Assembly (NCBI RefSeq): GCF_002749615.1
Contig: NZ_CP024201.1
Coordinates: forward strand, 2,790,001 to 2,854,000
Length of the DNA: 64,000 nucleotides
Direction of reading: 5' to 3'
Source: Caulobacter mirabilis
GTDB taxonomy: Bacteria > Pseudomonadota > Alphaproteobacteria > Caulobacterales > Caulobacteraceae
The notes under the pieces are model-generated. The model did not search any database. It had not been told where the DNA came from and worked only from the letters and a program-made list of their open reading frames with translations. The number at the start of each line of letters is the position of its first letter. The first letter of the stretch is position 1. Made by a program: the position numbers and the translations under genes. Shown here piece after piece: positions 35,992 to 43,923 of the stretch.

Positions 35992-38259
35992 CTAGAACTT
36001 CACACTGGCGCTGACGCCGACGGTCCGAGGGGTCAGCGGCGTGGCGTTCATCTGAAAGACCTGGCGCGTCACGCGATCGGTCAGGAGCACGCCGTTGAGA
36101 TAGACGCGCTCGTCCGTGACGTTGCGGGCGAAGATGTTGAACGAGTAGCGGCCGTTCGAGAAACCGCCGCGCAGGTCGACGAGGGTGTAGGCTTCGTCCT
36201 TGGTCTCGTTGTTGTAGCCCGTGCGCGTCGGCGCGGCCGTCCATCGCTCGCCGGAATAGGTGGCGGTCGCCCCGACCGTCGCCCGCCAGTCGTCGCCGAG
36301 GTCCCACGCATATTCTACATAGGCGCCGGCCCTGTAGGTCGGCACGCCGGGCAGCTGCTCGCCGAGCAGGAAGGCCGGAGCGCCGCGCGCCAGGCGGGTG
36401 AGCTCGGCCTTGTTGTAGGCGACGTTGCCGCCGACGGTAAGGCCCGGGATCGGCCGCACGACGCCTTCCAGTTCGACGCCCTTGCTGAAGGCGTCGCCCG
36501 CGTTCGCCAGGTAGCTGGCGGTGTTGGAGGCGTTGTTGACGCTGAGCTGAATGCCCGACCAGTCGATGTAGTACAGGGTGGCGTTGACGGCGGCCCGTCC
36601 GGACCAGAAGCTCGACTTGAGGCCCGCTTCATAGCTGATCAGCGTATCGGCGTTGACCGTCGGCTCGACGCCCGGGAGCACGTTGTTGGGGCCGCCCGGA
36701 CGGTATCCCGTCGCGACGCGCGCGTAGAACATGCTGTTGCGGTCGAAATGGTAGCGCGCGTTGACCATCCAGGTCTTCACGTCTTCCTTTGACTTGCCGG
36801 GAGAGTCGACCGCCCCGTTCAGCGGATACCCGTAGCTGATCTGGCGGAAGTCCTGGTCGTTGTGCGCGAAGCGGGCGCCGGCCGTGATATCGAACGTCTC
36901 GCTGAACTTGTAGGTCGCGTTGCCGAACACGGCGAATTCTCGGTACTTCGTCGGCAGCGCGCCATAGAGGAACAGCGGCGAGAAGATCGGACTGTTGATG
37001 GGCCGATAGGCCGAATCCAGGACCGTCACCTCCTGCACGTTGCTGCTGTCCTCGTGCGTATAGAAGGCGCCCGCCATCCATTCGAAACGACCGGCGCTGG
37101 GCGAGACGACGCGGATCTCCTGGCTGAACTTGTCCAGGGCCATGGACAGGTCGAGCTTGGAGACGCCGGGCGGTATCCCCGCCAACAGGGTATAGGCGCC
37201 GTAGGTCGCGCTCATGTCCCGGACCTGGTGGGTCTTGGTGCGAGACCAGGTCGTCGACGAGATCACCTGCACCGGGCCCGGATCCCATTTCACGGTCGCC
37301 GAGTAGTAGTCGATGCTTTTCTGGAACGGCTCCCGGAACGGCAGATTCTGGCCGAGTTCCCCGAACGGGAAGCTCTTCGTCAGGGTCGGATGCAGGGCGC
37401 CGGGCGCCGCCGCCGTCTGTTTGACGCCGAGGCTGGCGAAGGCGTTGTCCTCGGAATCGATACGGACGAAGAAGGCGTTGAGGTCGACCTCCAGGTCGTC
37501 CGTCGGCCTCCACTGGGCCGCGATCCTGCCGCCGTACCGGCGATTGGCGTCGGTGCCGCGGATCTTCAGGAGCGTGTTGTCGGTATAGCCGGCGCCTTCA
37601 TAGTCGTAGGCGCTGACCCGGAACGCGAAGGTGTCGCTGACGGGCACGTTGACCGCCGCCCGCAACCCCTTGCTCAGGCCGTTGGCGTTCTCGGTGTAGG
37701 ACAGTTCGCCGCCGGCTTCCGCGGAGAAGGCGCCGATCTTCGGGGCCTTGAGCACATACTTGACGATGCCGCCCATGGCGCCCGAGCCGTAGAGCGTTCC
37801 CTGAGGGCCCCGCAGCACCTCCAGACGCTCGAGATCGTAGGGCATGAGGTCGAGCGAGAAGGTGGTCGAACGGGCGTAGTTGGTGCTCGACCCCATGGGC
37901 GCGTCGCCCAGATAGAACCCGACCAGCGATCCCGGTCCGACGGCGGCGATGCCCCGCAGGGTCACGGTGACCTGGCCGGGCGAGCCGCCGTCGTTGACGT
38001 TGAATCCGGGAATGTAGGCGGCGTAGTCCGTCAGCCGGCTAAGCCCCGCCTCCTCCATCTTCTCGCTGGTGATCGCGCTGACCGAAGCCGCGACCTTGGT
38101 CAGGTTCTCCACGCGCTTCTCGGCGGTGACCACCACCTCCTCGAGCGTCGTGTCGTCAGCCGGATTTCCGGCGCCGCTTTCCGCCGCGAACGCCGGCGCG
38201 CCGAACGCGCCGAGCGCCACGCCCGCCAGGGCCACCGCCCGAAACTTCGACCTGATCAT
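35992..38259 (-). CDS. TonB-dependent outer-membrane receptor
   Basis: A 755-residue receptor starting at ATG 38259 behind GGGAAGGGACCTC. The signal peptide ends APAFAAES. The plug has EEVVVTAEKRVENLTKVAAS, TVTLRGIAAVGPGSLVGFYLGD and LERLEVLRGPQGTLYGSGAMGGIVKYV. The barrel ends VGVSASVKF. It is followed by the YkvI permease and the hydrolase-peptidase series, and preceded by an ECF sigma gene and an AT-rich region with three palindromes. The FecI-like sigma next to it suggests regulated receptor expression. Confidence 0.95.
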   Translation of the reverse strand: MIRSKFRAVALAGVALGAFGAPAFAAESGAGNPADDTTLEEVVVTAEKRVENLTKVAASVSAITSEKMEEAGLSRLTDYAAYIPGFNVNDGGSPGQVTVTLRGIAAVGPGSLVGFYLGDAPMGSSTNYARSTTFSLDLMPYDLERLEVLRGPQGTLYGSGAMGGIVKYVLKAPKIGAFSAEAGGELSYTENANGLSKGLRAAVNVPVSDTFAFRVSAYDYEGAGYTDNTLLKIRGTDANRRYGGRIAAQWRPTDDLEVDLNAFFVRIDSEDNAFASLGVKQTAAAPGALHPTLTKSFPFGELGQNLPFREPFQKSIDYYSATVKWDPGPVQVISSTTWSRTKTHQVRDMSATYGAYTLLAGIPPGVSKLDLSMALDKFSQEIRVVSPSAGRFEWMAGAFYTHEDSSNVQEVTVLDSAYRPINSPIFSPLFLYGALPTKYREFAVFGNATYKFSETFDITAGARFAHNDQDFRQISYGYPLNGAVDSPGKSKEDVKTWMVNARYHFDRNSMFYARVATGYRPGGPNNVLPGVEPTVNADTLISYEAGLKSSFWSGRAAVNATLYYIDWSGIQLSVNNASNTASYLANAGDAFSKGVELEGVVRPIPGLTVGGNVAYNKAELTRLARGAPAFLLGEQLPGVPTYRAGAYVEYAWDLGDDWRATVGATATYSGERWTAAPTRTGYNNETKDEAYTLVDLRGGFSNGRYSFNIFARNVTDERVYLNGVLLTDRVTRQVFQMNATPLTPRTVGVSASVKF

Positions 38260-38301
38260 GAGGTCCCTTCCCTGTTTTGACGCACTGCCGGCGCCTCGAT
38301 A

Positions 38302-38353
38302 GGAATGATGACGACATTCCGAAATTCATCATGATGATCGGAAAATATTTTTC
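38302..38353. promoter_or_regulatory. AT-rich control region with three inverted repeats upstream of the TBDR
   Basis: Three elements lie within 52 bases. GGAATG-7 nt-CATTCC occupies 38302-38320. The perfect 12-bp palindrome TCATCATGATGA is at 38326-38337. GAAAA-TAT-TTTTC is at 38341-38353. This stretch is much richer in A/T than its surroundings. It precedes the receptor gene on the minus strand and probably holds promoter and operator sites. Confidence 0.55.
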
Positions 38354-38373
38354 GCAACAGAATTCTGTCGCAC

Positions 38374-38907
38374 CTACTGCAGCCGTCCGCGGAGATGCGC
38401 GACCACGCGCATCATGTCCTTCTCGACCGTGCTCACCGACACGCCCAGCCGGCTTGCGATTTCGGCCCCAGGCACCTCCTCGAACCTGTTGAGCATGAAG
38501 ATTCGCCGGGCGCGTTCGGGAAGCTCCATCAGGGCCGCCATAGCCGCGCCGTACGCCTCCCGCCCGAGCAGCACCCGTTCGGGCGACAGTTCATCCCAGA
38601 GCCCGACGTCGGCCTCCTCGAACTCGACGTGCGCATCGGCGTGACGCCGGCGCCGCTGGCGATTGCGTTCGCGCAACAGGTTCGCGGCGACCTGGAACAG
38701 GTAGCCGTCGAGGTTCTCGATCTCGCCGACCCGCCCCCGCCTCAACACCCGTGCGCAGGCTTCCTGGGTAAGATCCTCGACGTCGGCGCGAATGGAGAGT
38801 CTGCGGGCGAAGAACCCGCGCAGGGCTTCGCCGCACCGGGTCGAGATTTCCTCGGCACGGCGCGCTTCCTCGCGGTCAGGCGCCGACAGGCAAAGTTCAC
38901 GCCCCAT
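38374..38907 (-). CDS. ECF sigma factor, FecI-like
   Basis: A 177-residue sigma factor with region 2 (ADVEDLTQEACARVLRR, LDGYLFQVAANLLRERN) and region 4 (LPERARRIFMLNRFEEVPGAEIASRLGVSVSTVEKDMMRV), matching the FecI group. I chose ATG 38907 because it follows the TAA of the upstream serine hydrolase by one base. A TTG 18 bases upstream is the alternative. FecI factors usually pair with a FecR anti-sigma that talks to the receptor; no fecR is visible on either side. It probably directs the TBDR downstream. Confidence 0.9.
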   Translation of the reverse strand: MGRELCLSAPDREEARRAEEISTRCGEALRGFFARRLSIRADVEDLTQEACARVLRRGRVGEIENLDGYLFQVAANLLRERNRQRRRRHADAHVEFEEADVGLWDELSPERVLLGREAYGAAMAALMELPERARRIFMLNRFEEVPGAEIASRLGVSVSTVEKDMMRVVAHLRGRLQ

Positions 38908-38908
38908 C

Positions 38909-40462
38909 TTAGCGTCCGCTCGCAAGAGGTTTCGCCGTTAGAACAAGGCGCTGGATCAGCGTCGCGGAGGTGGGAGCGAGAAGAACCGATCCCCGGATCT
39001 CGCCGGCCCGGCATTCAAGCGTGAAGCTCGCCGATCGCAACGATCGCGCGTCGAAACCGCTGAACCTGGAACACTCGCCGACCGCGGCCCGTAGAGCCCC
39101 CAGATCGGCGCGCCATGCCGGGCCCGGCCGATCGAGCAGCATGTTGGAAGCCAGCCGCGCCTCGATCGCCGCGATGTCGCCGGCCCCATAGGCCTCGAGA
39201 ATGGCCGCCTTCGCCTCGACCAGGGCTGGACTCGGCGCGGACAGGGCGCGGCGCAGGCGTCCATCGTCGTCCAGCATGCGCATGGCGTCCCAGACCGCGG
39301 CCGGCAACGGAGCCCGCGTCAGGTTGGCGAACGCGAAGACTCCCGTTCGCCGGCTAGGCGACAGGACGACATAGGACGTGTACCCCGGCAGGCTGCCGGA
39401 GTGACTCAGCATCGCCCCCAGCTCGCAGTCGGCCAGGGCGTACATCCCCATTCCATAGGTGCGGGGGGTCGGACAGGGCTTGTCATCCGAGCGTGGGCGA
39501 CCGGGCGTCAGTTCGACGAACCCCTCCCCCTGGACGATTTCCCGCATGCTGCTGCGTTTGAGGATCCCGTCGTCCGGCCCGTCGCGCGGCGGCCAGGCGG
39601 AGAGCAGCCAGGCGACGTAGCGGCCATAGTCCCCGGCCGTCGTATGGAGTCCGCCGGCGGCGGCGAAAGCGCCGTCGTCGAGCACCGGTTCCTGGCGCCA
39701 GGCTCCGTCGGCCCAGCTGTAGCCGAGCGCGCGCCGGGAAGCGGGAACCTGGCCGACCTTCCAGTAGGAAGCGGTCATCCCGAGCGGCTTCAGCAGCGCG
39801 GCGTCGACCGCCTCGGCATAGGGCGCGCCCGCGACATTGGCGACCACACGGCCGAGGATCGCGTAGCTCGTGTTGGAATACTCGTGCGCGAGCCCGGGAG
39901 CCCGCGCGAAGCCGAGGCCGCCCTGCATGAGCTTGGAGAAGGCCGCTTCGCTCATGTCGAGCTGGCGATCGCCCCAAGGATTGTCGGTCACCAGACCGGA
40001 CGAGTGGACAAGCAGGTCGCGGACCGTGATCGGCGCCGCGTCCGTGGTCGGATAGGCGAGGCTCCGGAGTTCCGGCACGTACCGGGCGACCGGATCGTCG
40101 AGCCGCAGCTTGCCGTCGTCCCGCAGGCGCAGGACCATCAGCGCGGTGAAGTTCTTGGTCATCGAGGCGATACGGAAGACGCTTCCCGGCTCGACCGGTC
40201 GACGGCTGGCGGCGTCCTGGACGCCGAACGCGCCGACATGGACCAGGGCCCCGTCGATCACCACGCCGTAGACCAGGCCCGGAACGTGGTCGTCCGCGAC
40301 CAATCGGGCGAAACGTGCATCCAGCCTGGCGAACGTCGCGTCCGACGCCGTGGCGCGGGACGCGGGCGGCGTCGCGGCCGCGGCCGCGGCCGACGAGAGC
40401 CCGCCGGCGACGAAGAATGCGGCCAGAGCGGCGGCGCACGGATACCGTCGGGGCGAGCGCAT
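38909..40462 (-). CDS. Class C beta-lactamase-like serine hydrolase (S12)
   Basis: An exported hydrolase of about 517 residues. The signal region is rich in alanine (PCAAALAAFFVAGG). The active-site Ser-x-x-Lys is in FRIASMTKNFTAL and the Tyr-Ser-Asn in LAHEYSNTSYAILGR, with HSGSLPGYTS near the third active-site element. The C-terminal ~130 residues are extra and not recognised. ATG 40462 is preferred because GGGGGCGGG precedes it; ATG 40492 is possible. It is coupled to the ECF sigma gene (stop and start one base apart), an unusual pairing. Confidence 0.87.
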   Translation of the reverse strand: MRSPRRYPCAAALAAFFVAGGLSSAAAAAATPPASRATASDATFARLDARFARLVADDHVPGLVYGVVIDGALVHVGAFGVQDAASRRPVEPGSVFRIASMTKNFTALMVLRLRDDGKLRLDDPVARYVPELRSLAYPTTDAAPITVRDLLVHSSGLVTDNPWGDRQLDMSEAAFSKLMQGGLGFARAPGLAHEYSNTSYAILGRVVANVAGAPYAEAVDAALLKPLGMTASYWKVGQVPASRRALGYSWADGAWRQEPVLDDGAFAAAGGLHTTAGDYGRYVAWLLSAWPPRDGPDDGILKRSSMREIVQGEGFVELTPGRPRSDDKPCPTPRTYGMGMYALADCELGAMLSHSGSLPGYTSYVVLSPSRRTGVFAFANLTRAPLPAAVWDAMRMLDDDGRLRRALSAPSPALVEAKAAILEAYGAGDIAAIEARLASNMLLDRPGPAWRADLGALRAAVGECSRFSGFDARSLRSASFTLECRAGEIRGSVLLAPTSATLIQRLVLTAKPLASGR

Positions 40463-40543
40463 CAGCCCGCCCCCTGGGATTGAGGGTTGCATGATTTCAT
40501 CTCCGCGGAGCGTCGGCTCAGGGGCCGGCGCAGCGTCGGTCCG

Positions 40544-41704
40544 CTATTTCCAAACCTCGCCGAGGAGGCGCCTGAAGTTTCCGCCCAGCACGGCTCGGAT
40601 CTGGGCGTCGGTGTAGCCGCGCCTTATCAGCGCGTCGGTCAGGTCGAAGAGACGCCTCGGATGATCGTATCCGTCGGTATCCAGCCGCTGCCGGAATCCG
40701 TAGCTCGACGCATAGCCGGCCTTGAGCTTGGCCAACTGATCGGGCGCCATGCGGTCATAGCCGTTGAGATCGGAATCGCTGCCCAGCCCGACATGGTCGA
40801 TCCCGGCGATGCGGACGACATGGTCGATATGATCGACGATGTGCTCGACGCTCGTGGGCTCCTCTCCCCTGACGAAGTTGCGGACGCCCGAGATCCCGAT
40901 CACGCCGCCCTTGGCGGCCGCCTTTCGAATGGCCTCGTCGGTCTTCAGCCGGGGGTGCCCGGGGACCAAGGCTCGACAGTTGGTGTGAGTGATCGCGATC
41001 GGCCCCTTCGACGCCTCGATCGCGTCCAAGGTCGTCCGGTCGCCGCAATGGGAGACGTCCACCAGCATGCCGACGGCGTTCATCTGCTCAATGACGGCGG
41101 CTCCGAAGTCGCTGAGACCTCCGTCGACCCGTTCGGTGGCGCCGGCGCCCAGCAGGTTCTGCGAGTTGTAGGTCAGTTGCGCGCACCTCTGGCCCAGTTG
41201 ATGAAACTGCGCGACGTCCTTCGGCGATCGAAAATGGTCTGCGTTCTGGACCCCCATGATCACGGCGATCCTGCCCGTCGCCTTGGCGCGATCGAAGTCG
41301 CCGACCCGCCGCGCGAGCAGAAACAGATCGGCGTGCGCCGCGATGAAGCCGTTCCATCCTGCCAGATAGCCGAGCACCCGGGTCTGCGCGTCTGGCCCGC
41401 CGACGCCCGCGGCGTTGTGCATGACCGTCACGCCGCTCGACCGAAAGGCCTGCGCTTCCTCGGCCGTCAGGGTCCTGGCGTAGGGCGCGGGGCCGAGGTC
41501 GAGGCTGAGGGGCGCCAGCATGTCGACGACCACGCTGTCGCCGATCAGGCGATCGCGCCGCATCCCTCCGCCGGACGCGCGGGCCTGGGCGCCGGCGGTC
41601 GTCGCCCCCGCCATCGCCAGCAGCGCCATGCCGCCGAGAATCCCCCGCCGAGCGACGCCCGAGCCGCAAGCGGTCGCGTCCGCTCCTCTTCGCGCCCTGT
41701 CCAT
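40544..41704 (-). CDS. M19 (renal dipeptidase-like) protein with altered zinc site
   Basis: An exported protein of about 386 residues; the signal part includes GGMALLAMAGATTAGAQA. It matches family M19, whose bacterial members cleave dipeptides with a C-terminal D-residue. Ligand positions present are VDVSHCGD and AITHTNCRAL (two His) and GIDHVGLGSDSD (Asp). But the early His-x-Asp motif reads VVVDMLAPL, and the bridging Glu region reads IMGVQNADH. Half of the binuclear site is therefore substituted. GTG 41725 is an alternative start. It lies downstream of the XRE-cupin regulator on the same strand. Confidence 0.82.
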   Translation of the reverse strand: MDRARRGADATACGSGVARRGILGGMALLAMAGATTAGAQARASGGGMRRDRLIGDSVVVDMLAPLSLDLGPAPYARTLTAEEAQAFRSSGVTVMHNAAGVGGPDAQTRVLGYLAGWNGFIAAHADLFLLARRVGDFDRAKATGRIAVIMGVQNADHFRSPKDVAQFHQLGQRCAQLTYNSQNLLGAGATERVDGGLSDFGAAVIEQMNAVGMLVDVSHCGDRTTLDAIEASKGPIAITHTNCRALVPGHPRLKTDEAIRKAAAKGGVIGISGVRNFVRGEEPTSVEHIVDHIDHVVRIAGIDHVGLGSDSDLNGYDRMAPDQLAKLKAGYASSYGFRQRLDTDGYDHPRRLFDLTDALIRRGYTDAQIRAVLGGNFRRLLGEVWK

Positions 41705-41746
41705 CTCCACCCCGATTCCGCACACTTGAGTGCATCAGAAATCTAT

Positions 41747-41770
41747 TTTCCTATCGGAAACTCAATTTCC
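41747..41770. promoter_or_regulatory. Candidate operator upstream of the M19 gene
   Basis: TTTCC-TATC-GGAAA (41747-41760) is an inverted repeat. It is followed by AATTTCC at 41764-41770, giving two similar half-sites. The region is A/T-rich and lies just upstream of the M19 start. Related AATTTCC/GGAAATT sequences occur in the divergent region near 43.82-43.86 kb, suggesting one regulator. Confidence 0.45.
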
Positions 41771-41849
41771 CATCGGCGTCAACCGCTGTTCGCCCATATG
41801 AGCGATTGTTAATCCTGCGGGACGATCCGCTGGCGGGACGGCGGGCGGC

Positions 41850-42527
41850 CTATCCGGTCGGCGTCTTGGCCGCCTTGCGATTGGTCGACAGACGCGCCGG
41901 CGCCTTGGTCGGCGTCGTGCGCCCCTCGAACTGCTCGCCGTAGTCGGAGAGATCGCCGGAACACAGGGCGAGGAAGCGGCAGGGACCATCGTCGGCGGCG
42001 AGATAGGCGTGGCCCATTGTGCTGTCGAGGTAGATCGACTCGCCTTGGTTGAGGACGACCGGGCTGTAGAACGCCGTGTGAACGGCGATCTTGCCCTCGA
42101 GGACATAGATGAATTCCTCGCCTGGGTGCGTGACCAGGGGGCCGAATTCTTCCAGAGTTCGCGCGAGCACTTCGCCGACGATCGGCGTCATGTGCTTATG
42201 GGACAGATCGGTGTTCAAGTACCAGTGATCGTATGGCCCCGTCGGAACATGCACCGCCTCGGAAACACGCCCCACGCTTCGACGCCCGGTCACCGCCGTG
42301 CCCGCGGGCGCGGGCGCTTCCGACTTGAAAAGGTCGGTGAAGTCGAGGGAAAGGCCGCGGGCAAGCTGCAACAGCTTGTCGTAGGTCAGCGACATCTGGC
42401 CGTTCTCGACCTTGGAGATCGTCGAAACGGCCAGGCCCGTCATCTGACTGACGTCCGAGATCCTCCAGCCTTTCTGCTGACGAAGGGCTCTGAGGCGCTT
42501 GCCGAGATCGGGTTCCGTGCTGTCCAT
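41850..42527 (-). CDS. XRE-family regulator with C-terminal cupin domain
   Basis: A 225-residue regulator. The N-terminal helix-turn-helix is LGKRLRALRQQKGWRISDVS then TGLAVSTISKVENGQMSLTY. A linker follows, then a cupin barrel with VTHPGEEFIYVLEGKIAVH and LNQGESIYLDSTMGHAY. Regulators of this shape (PuuR/SutR-like) often control amine, amino-acid or peptide metabolism. It lies between the M19 gene and the DAO oxidase, both on the same strand. Confidence 0.93.
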   Translation of the reverse strand: MDSTEPDLGKRLRALRQQKGWRISDVSQMTGLAVSTISKVENGQMSLTYDKLLQLARGLSLDFTDLFKSEAPAPAGTAVTGRRSVGRVSEAVHVPTGPYDHWYLNTDLSHKHMTPIVGEVLARTLEEFGPLVTHPGEEFIYVLEGKIAVHTAFYSPVVLNQGESIYLDSTMGHAYLAADDGPCRFLALCSGDLSDYGEQFEGRTTPTKAPARLSTNRKAAKTPTG

Positions 42528-42599
42528 TGCGTCAATCGGTAAGCCAGGTTTCCGATCCTGACAACCGTTAGCGGGTACGCGCGCCCGGTTCGCGTCCCC

Positions 42600-43745
42600 C
42601 TAGTCCGCGGAATGGCGCGGGCGCGACGGCGACAGATCGAAGCTCGACACGTCCGCGCCGAGGTCTTCCGGGATCCCCCGATGACGCACGAGGCTGTCGG
42701 CGATCCGGGCCAACGCCGGGGCGGTCTGGATGCCGTAGCCCCCCTGCCCCGCCAGCCAGAAGAAGCCGGGTGAAGTCTCGTCATAACCGACCACCGGGCT
42801 GCGATCCGGCGCGAAGCTGCGCAGGCCGGCCCATTTCGCGACGATGCGGCGGCACTCCAGGGTGGTGGCGGTCTGAACCCGGTCGACGGCGACCGCCACA
42901 TCCCAATCCTCGGGCTGCGCATCGCATGGCGGCGAGGGCGTCTCGTCCGCCGGCGAGAGCAGAAGCCTTCCCGCGTCGGGCTTGATGTAGAAGGTTTCGT
43001 CGATGTCGATCGCCATTGGCCAGTCATCGATGTCGCGCGCCGCCGGCGCATCGACCAGCAGCGCCGTCCGGCGATGCGGTCTGATTCCGACGCCTTGCAC
43101 GCCGGCCAGCGCCGCCACCTCGTCAGCCCAGGCGCCGGCGGCGTTGACCACGACGTCCGCGAGAATCGACTCGGCGCCGAACCGTACGCGCCATCGCGTT
43201 CCCTCCCGCGACAGGGCGTCCACCCTCGCGTCGGTGATCAACCGACCGCCCCGCCGCCGGAAAGCCCGGATGTAGGCCTGATGCAGCGCGTCGACGTCGA
43301 TGTCGCTGGCCGATGGCTCGAGCAGGCCCCGAACGGCGTAGTCCGCACGCAGGATCGGAAACAGCGCCGCCGTTTCGCGAGCGTCGAGCTCATGCGTGGC
43401 GGGCGCGATGTCCGGAAGCGCGGCAAAGGCCGACAGCGCCGCGACCTGGTCCCGCCGGCCGATCCAAAGCGAACCGCGCGACCTCGCCAGCGGCGTGGTG
43501 CAGAAGCTTTCGTCGTCGCCGAAGAGGACCGGACGACTGGCGCGCGAAAGCGCACGGACGACCCGATTGCCGTAGACCTCCGAGAACAGGGCGGCCGAAC
43601 GTCCCGTGGCATGGAAACCGGCCTGGACCTCCTGTTCCAGGACCACCACGGCAAGGTCGGTCGCGAGATGGCTCGCCGCCGAGACGCCGGCCATGCCCGC
43701 GCCGATCACCACGACGTCGACGCACGTATCGGACAAGTCGCCCAC
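42600..43745 (-). CDS. FAD-dependent oxidoreductase, DAO family
   Basis: A 381-residue flavoprotein. The FAD fold begins VVVIGAGMAGVSAASHLA; the second nucleotide segment ends VVNAAGAWADEVAALAG, and the C-terminus has GFFWLAGQGGYGIQTAPAL. The family includes D-amino acid dehydrogenases and glycine/sarcosine oxidases. GTG 43745 is the best start because AAGGAGAGCG precedes it; the longer frame to 43838 runs through the promoter. It is divergent from the D-threonine aldolase-like gene. Oxidation of a D-amino or imino acid is likely, but the exact substrate is not visible. Confidence 0.88.
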   Translation of the reverse strand: MGDLSDTCVDVVVIGAGMAGVSAASHLATDLAVVVLEQEVQAGFHATGRSAALFSEVYGNRVVRALSRASRPVLFGDDESFCTTPLARSRGSLWIGRRDQVAALSAFAALPDIAPATHELDARETAALFPILRADYAVRGLLEPSASDIDVDALHQAYIRAFRRRGGRLITDARVDALSREGTRWRVRFGAESILADVVVNAAGAWADEVAALAGVQGVGIRPHRRTALLVDAPAARDIDDWPMAIDIDETFYIKPDAGRLLLSPADETPSPPCDAQPEDWDVAVAVDRVQTATTLECRRIVAKWAGLRSFAPDRSPVVGYDETSPGFFWLAGQGGYGIQTAPALARIADSLVRHRGIPEDLGADVSSFDLSPSRPRHSAD

Positions 43746-43812
43746 CCGCTCTCCTTTTTGAAGGGACGGCGCTCCCCTCTCGGCACGCCCGTCACGAAAA
43801 TCAAATTGATTG

Positions 43813-43857
43813 TTGCATCGGAAATTATCAACATGCAATTTAGCGCTTCGGAAAATT
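43813..43857. promoter_or_regulatory. Divergent control region, DAO oxidase / fold-III PLP enzyme
   Basis: This A/T-rich stretch lies between divergent genes. TTGCAT (43813-43818) and ATGCAA (43833-43838) form an inverted repeat with a 14-base spacer. CATCGGAAATT (43816-43826) and CTTCGGAAAATT (43846-43857) are near-direct repeats, related to the motif upstream of the M19 gene. Confidence 0.5.
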
Positions 43858-43923
43858 CACAATGATGAAGCACGATGTCGGCCCGCGCATCCGGGGGCGC
43901 TTCGACGAACCCGTGAGATCGCC

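Noticed and set aside
31015..38907. Complete lasso-peptide biosynthetic cluster
   Set aside because: No asparagine-synthetase-like cyclase, transglutaminase-like protease or precursor ORF was seen near the S9 gene.
34741..40462. Antibiotic-resistance beta-lactamases
   Set aside because: Both S12-like proteins have long C-terminal extensions and peptidase neighbours, unlike AmpC enzymes.
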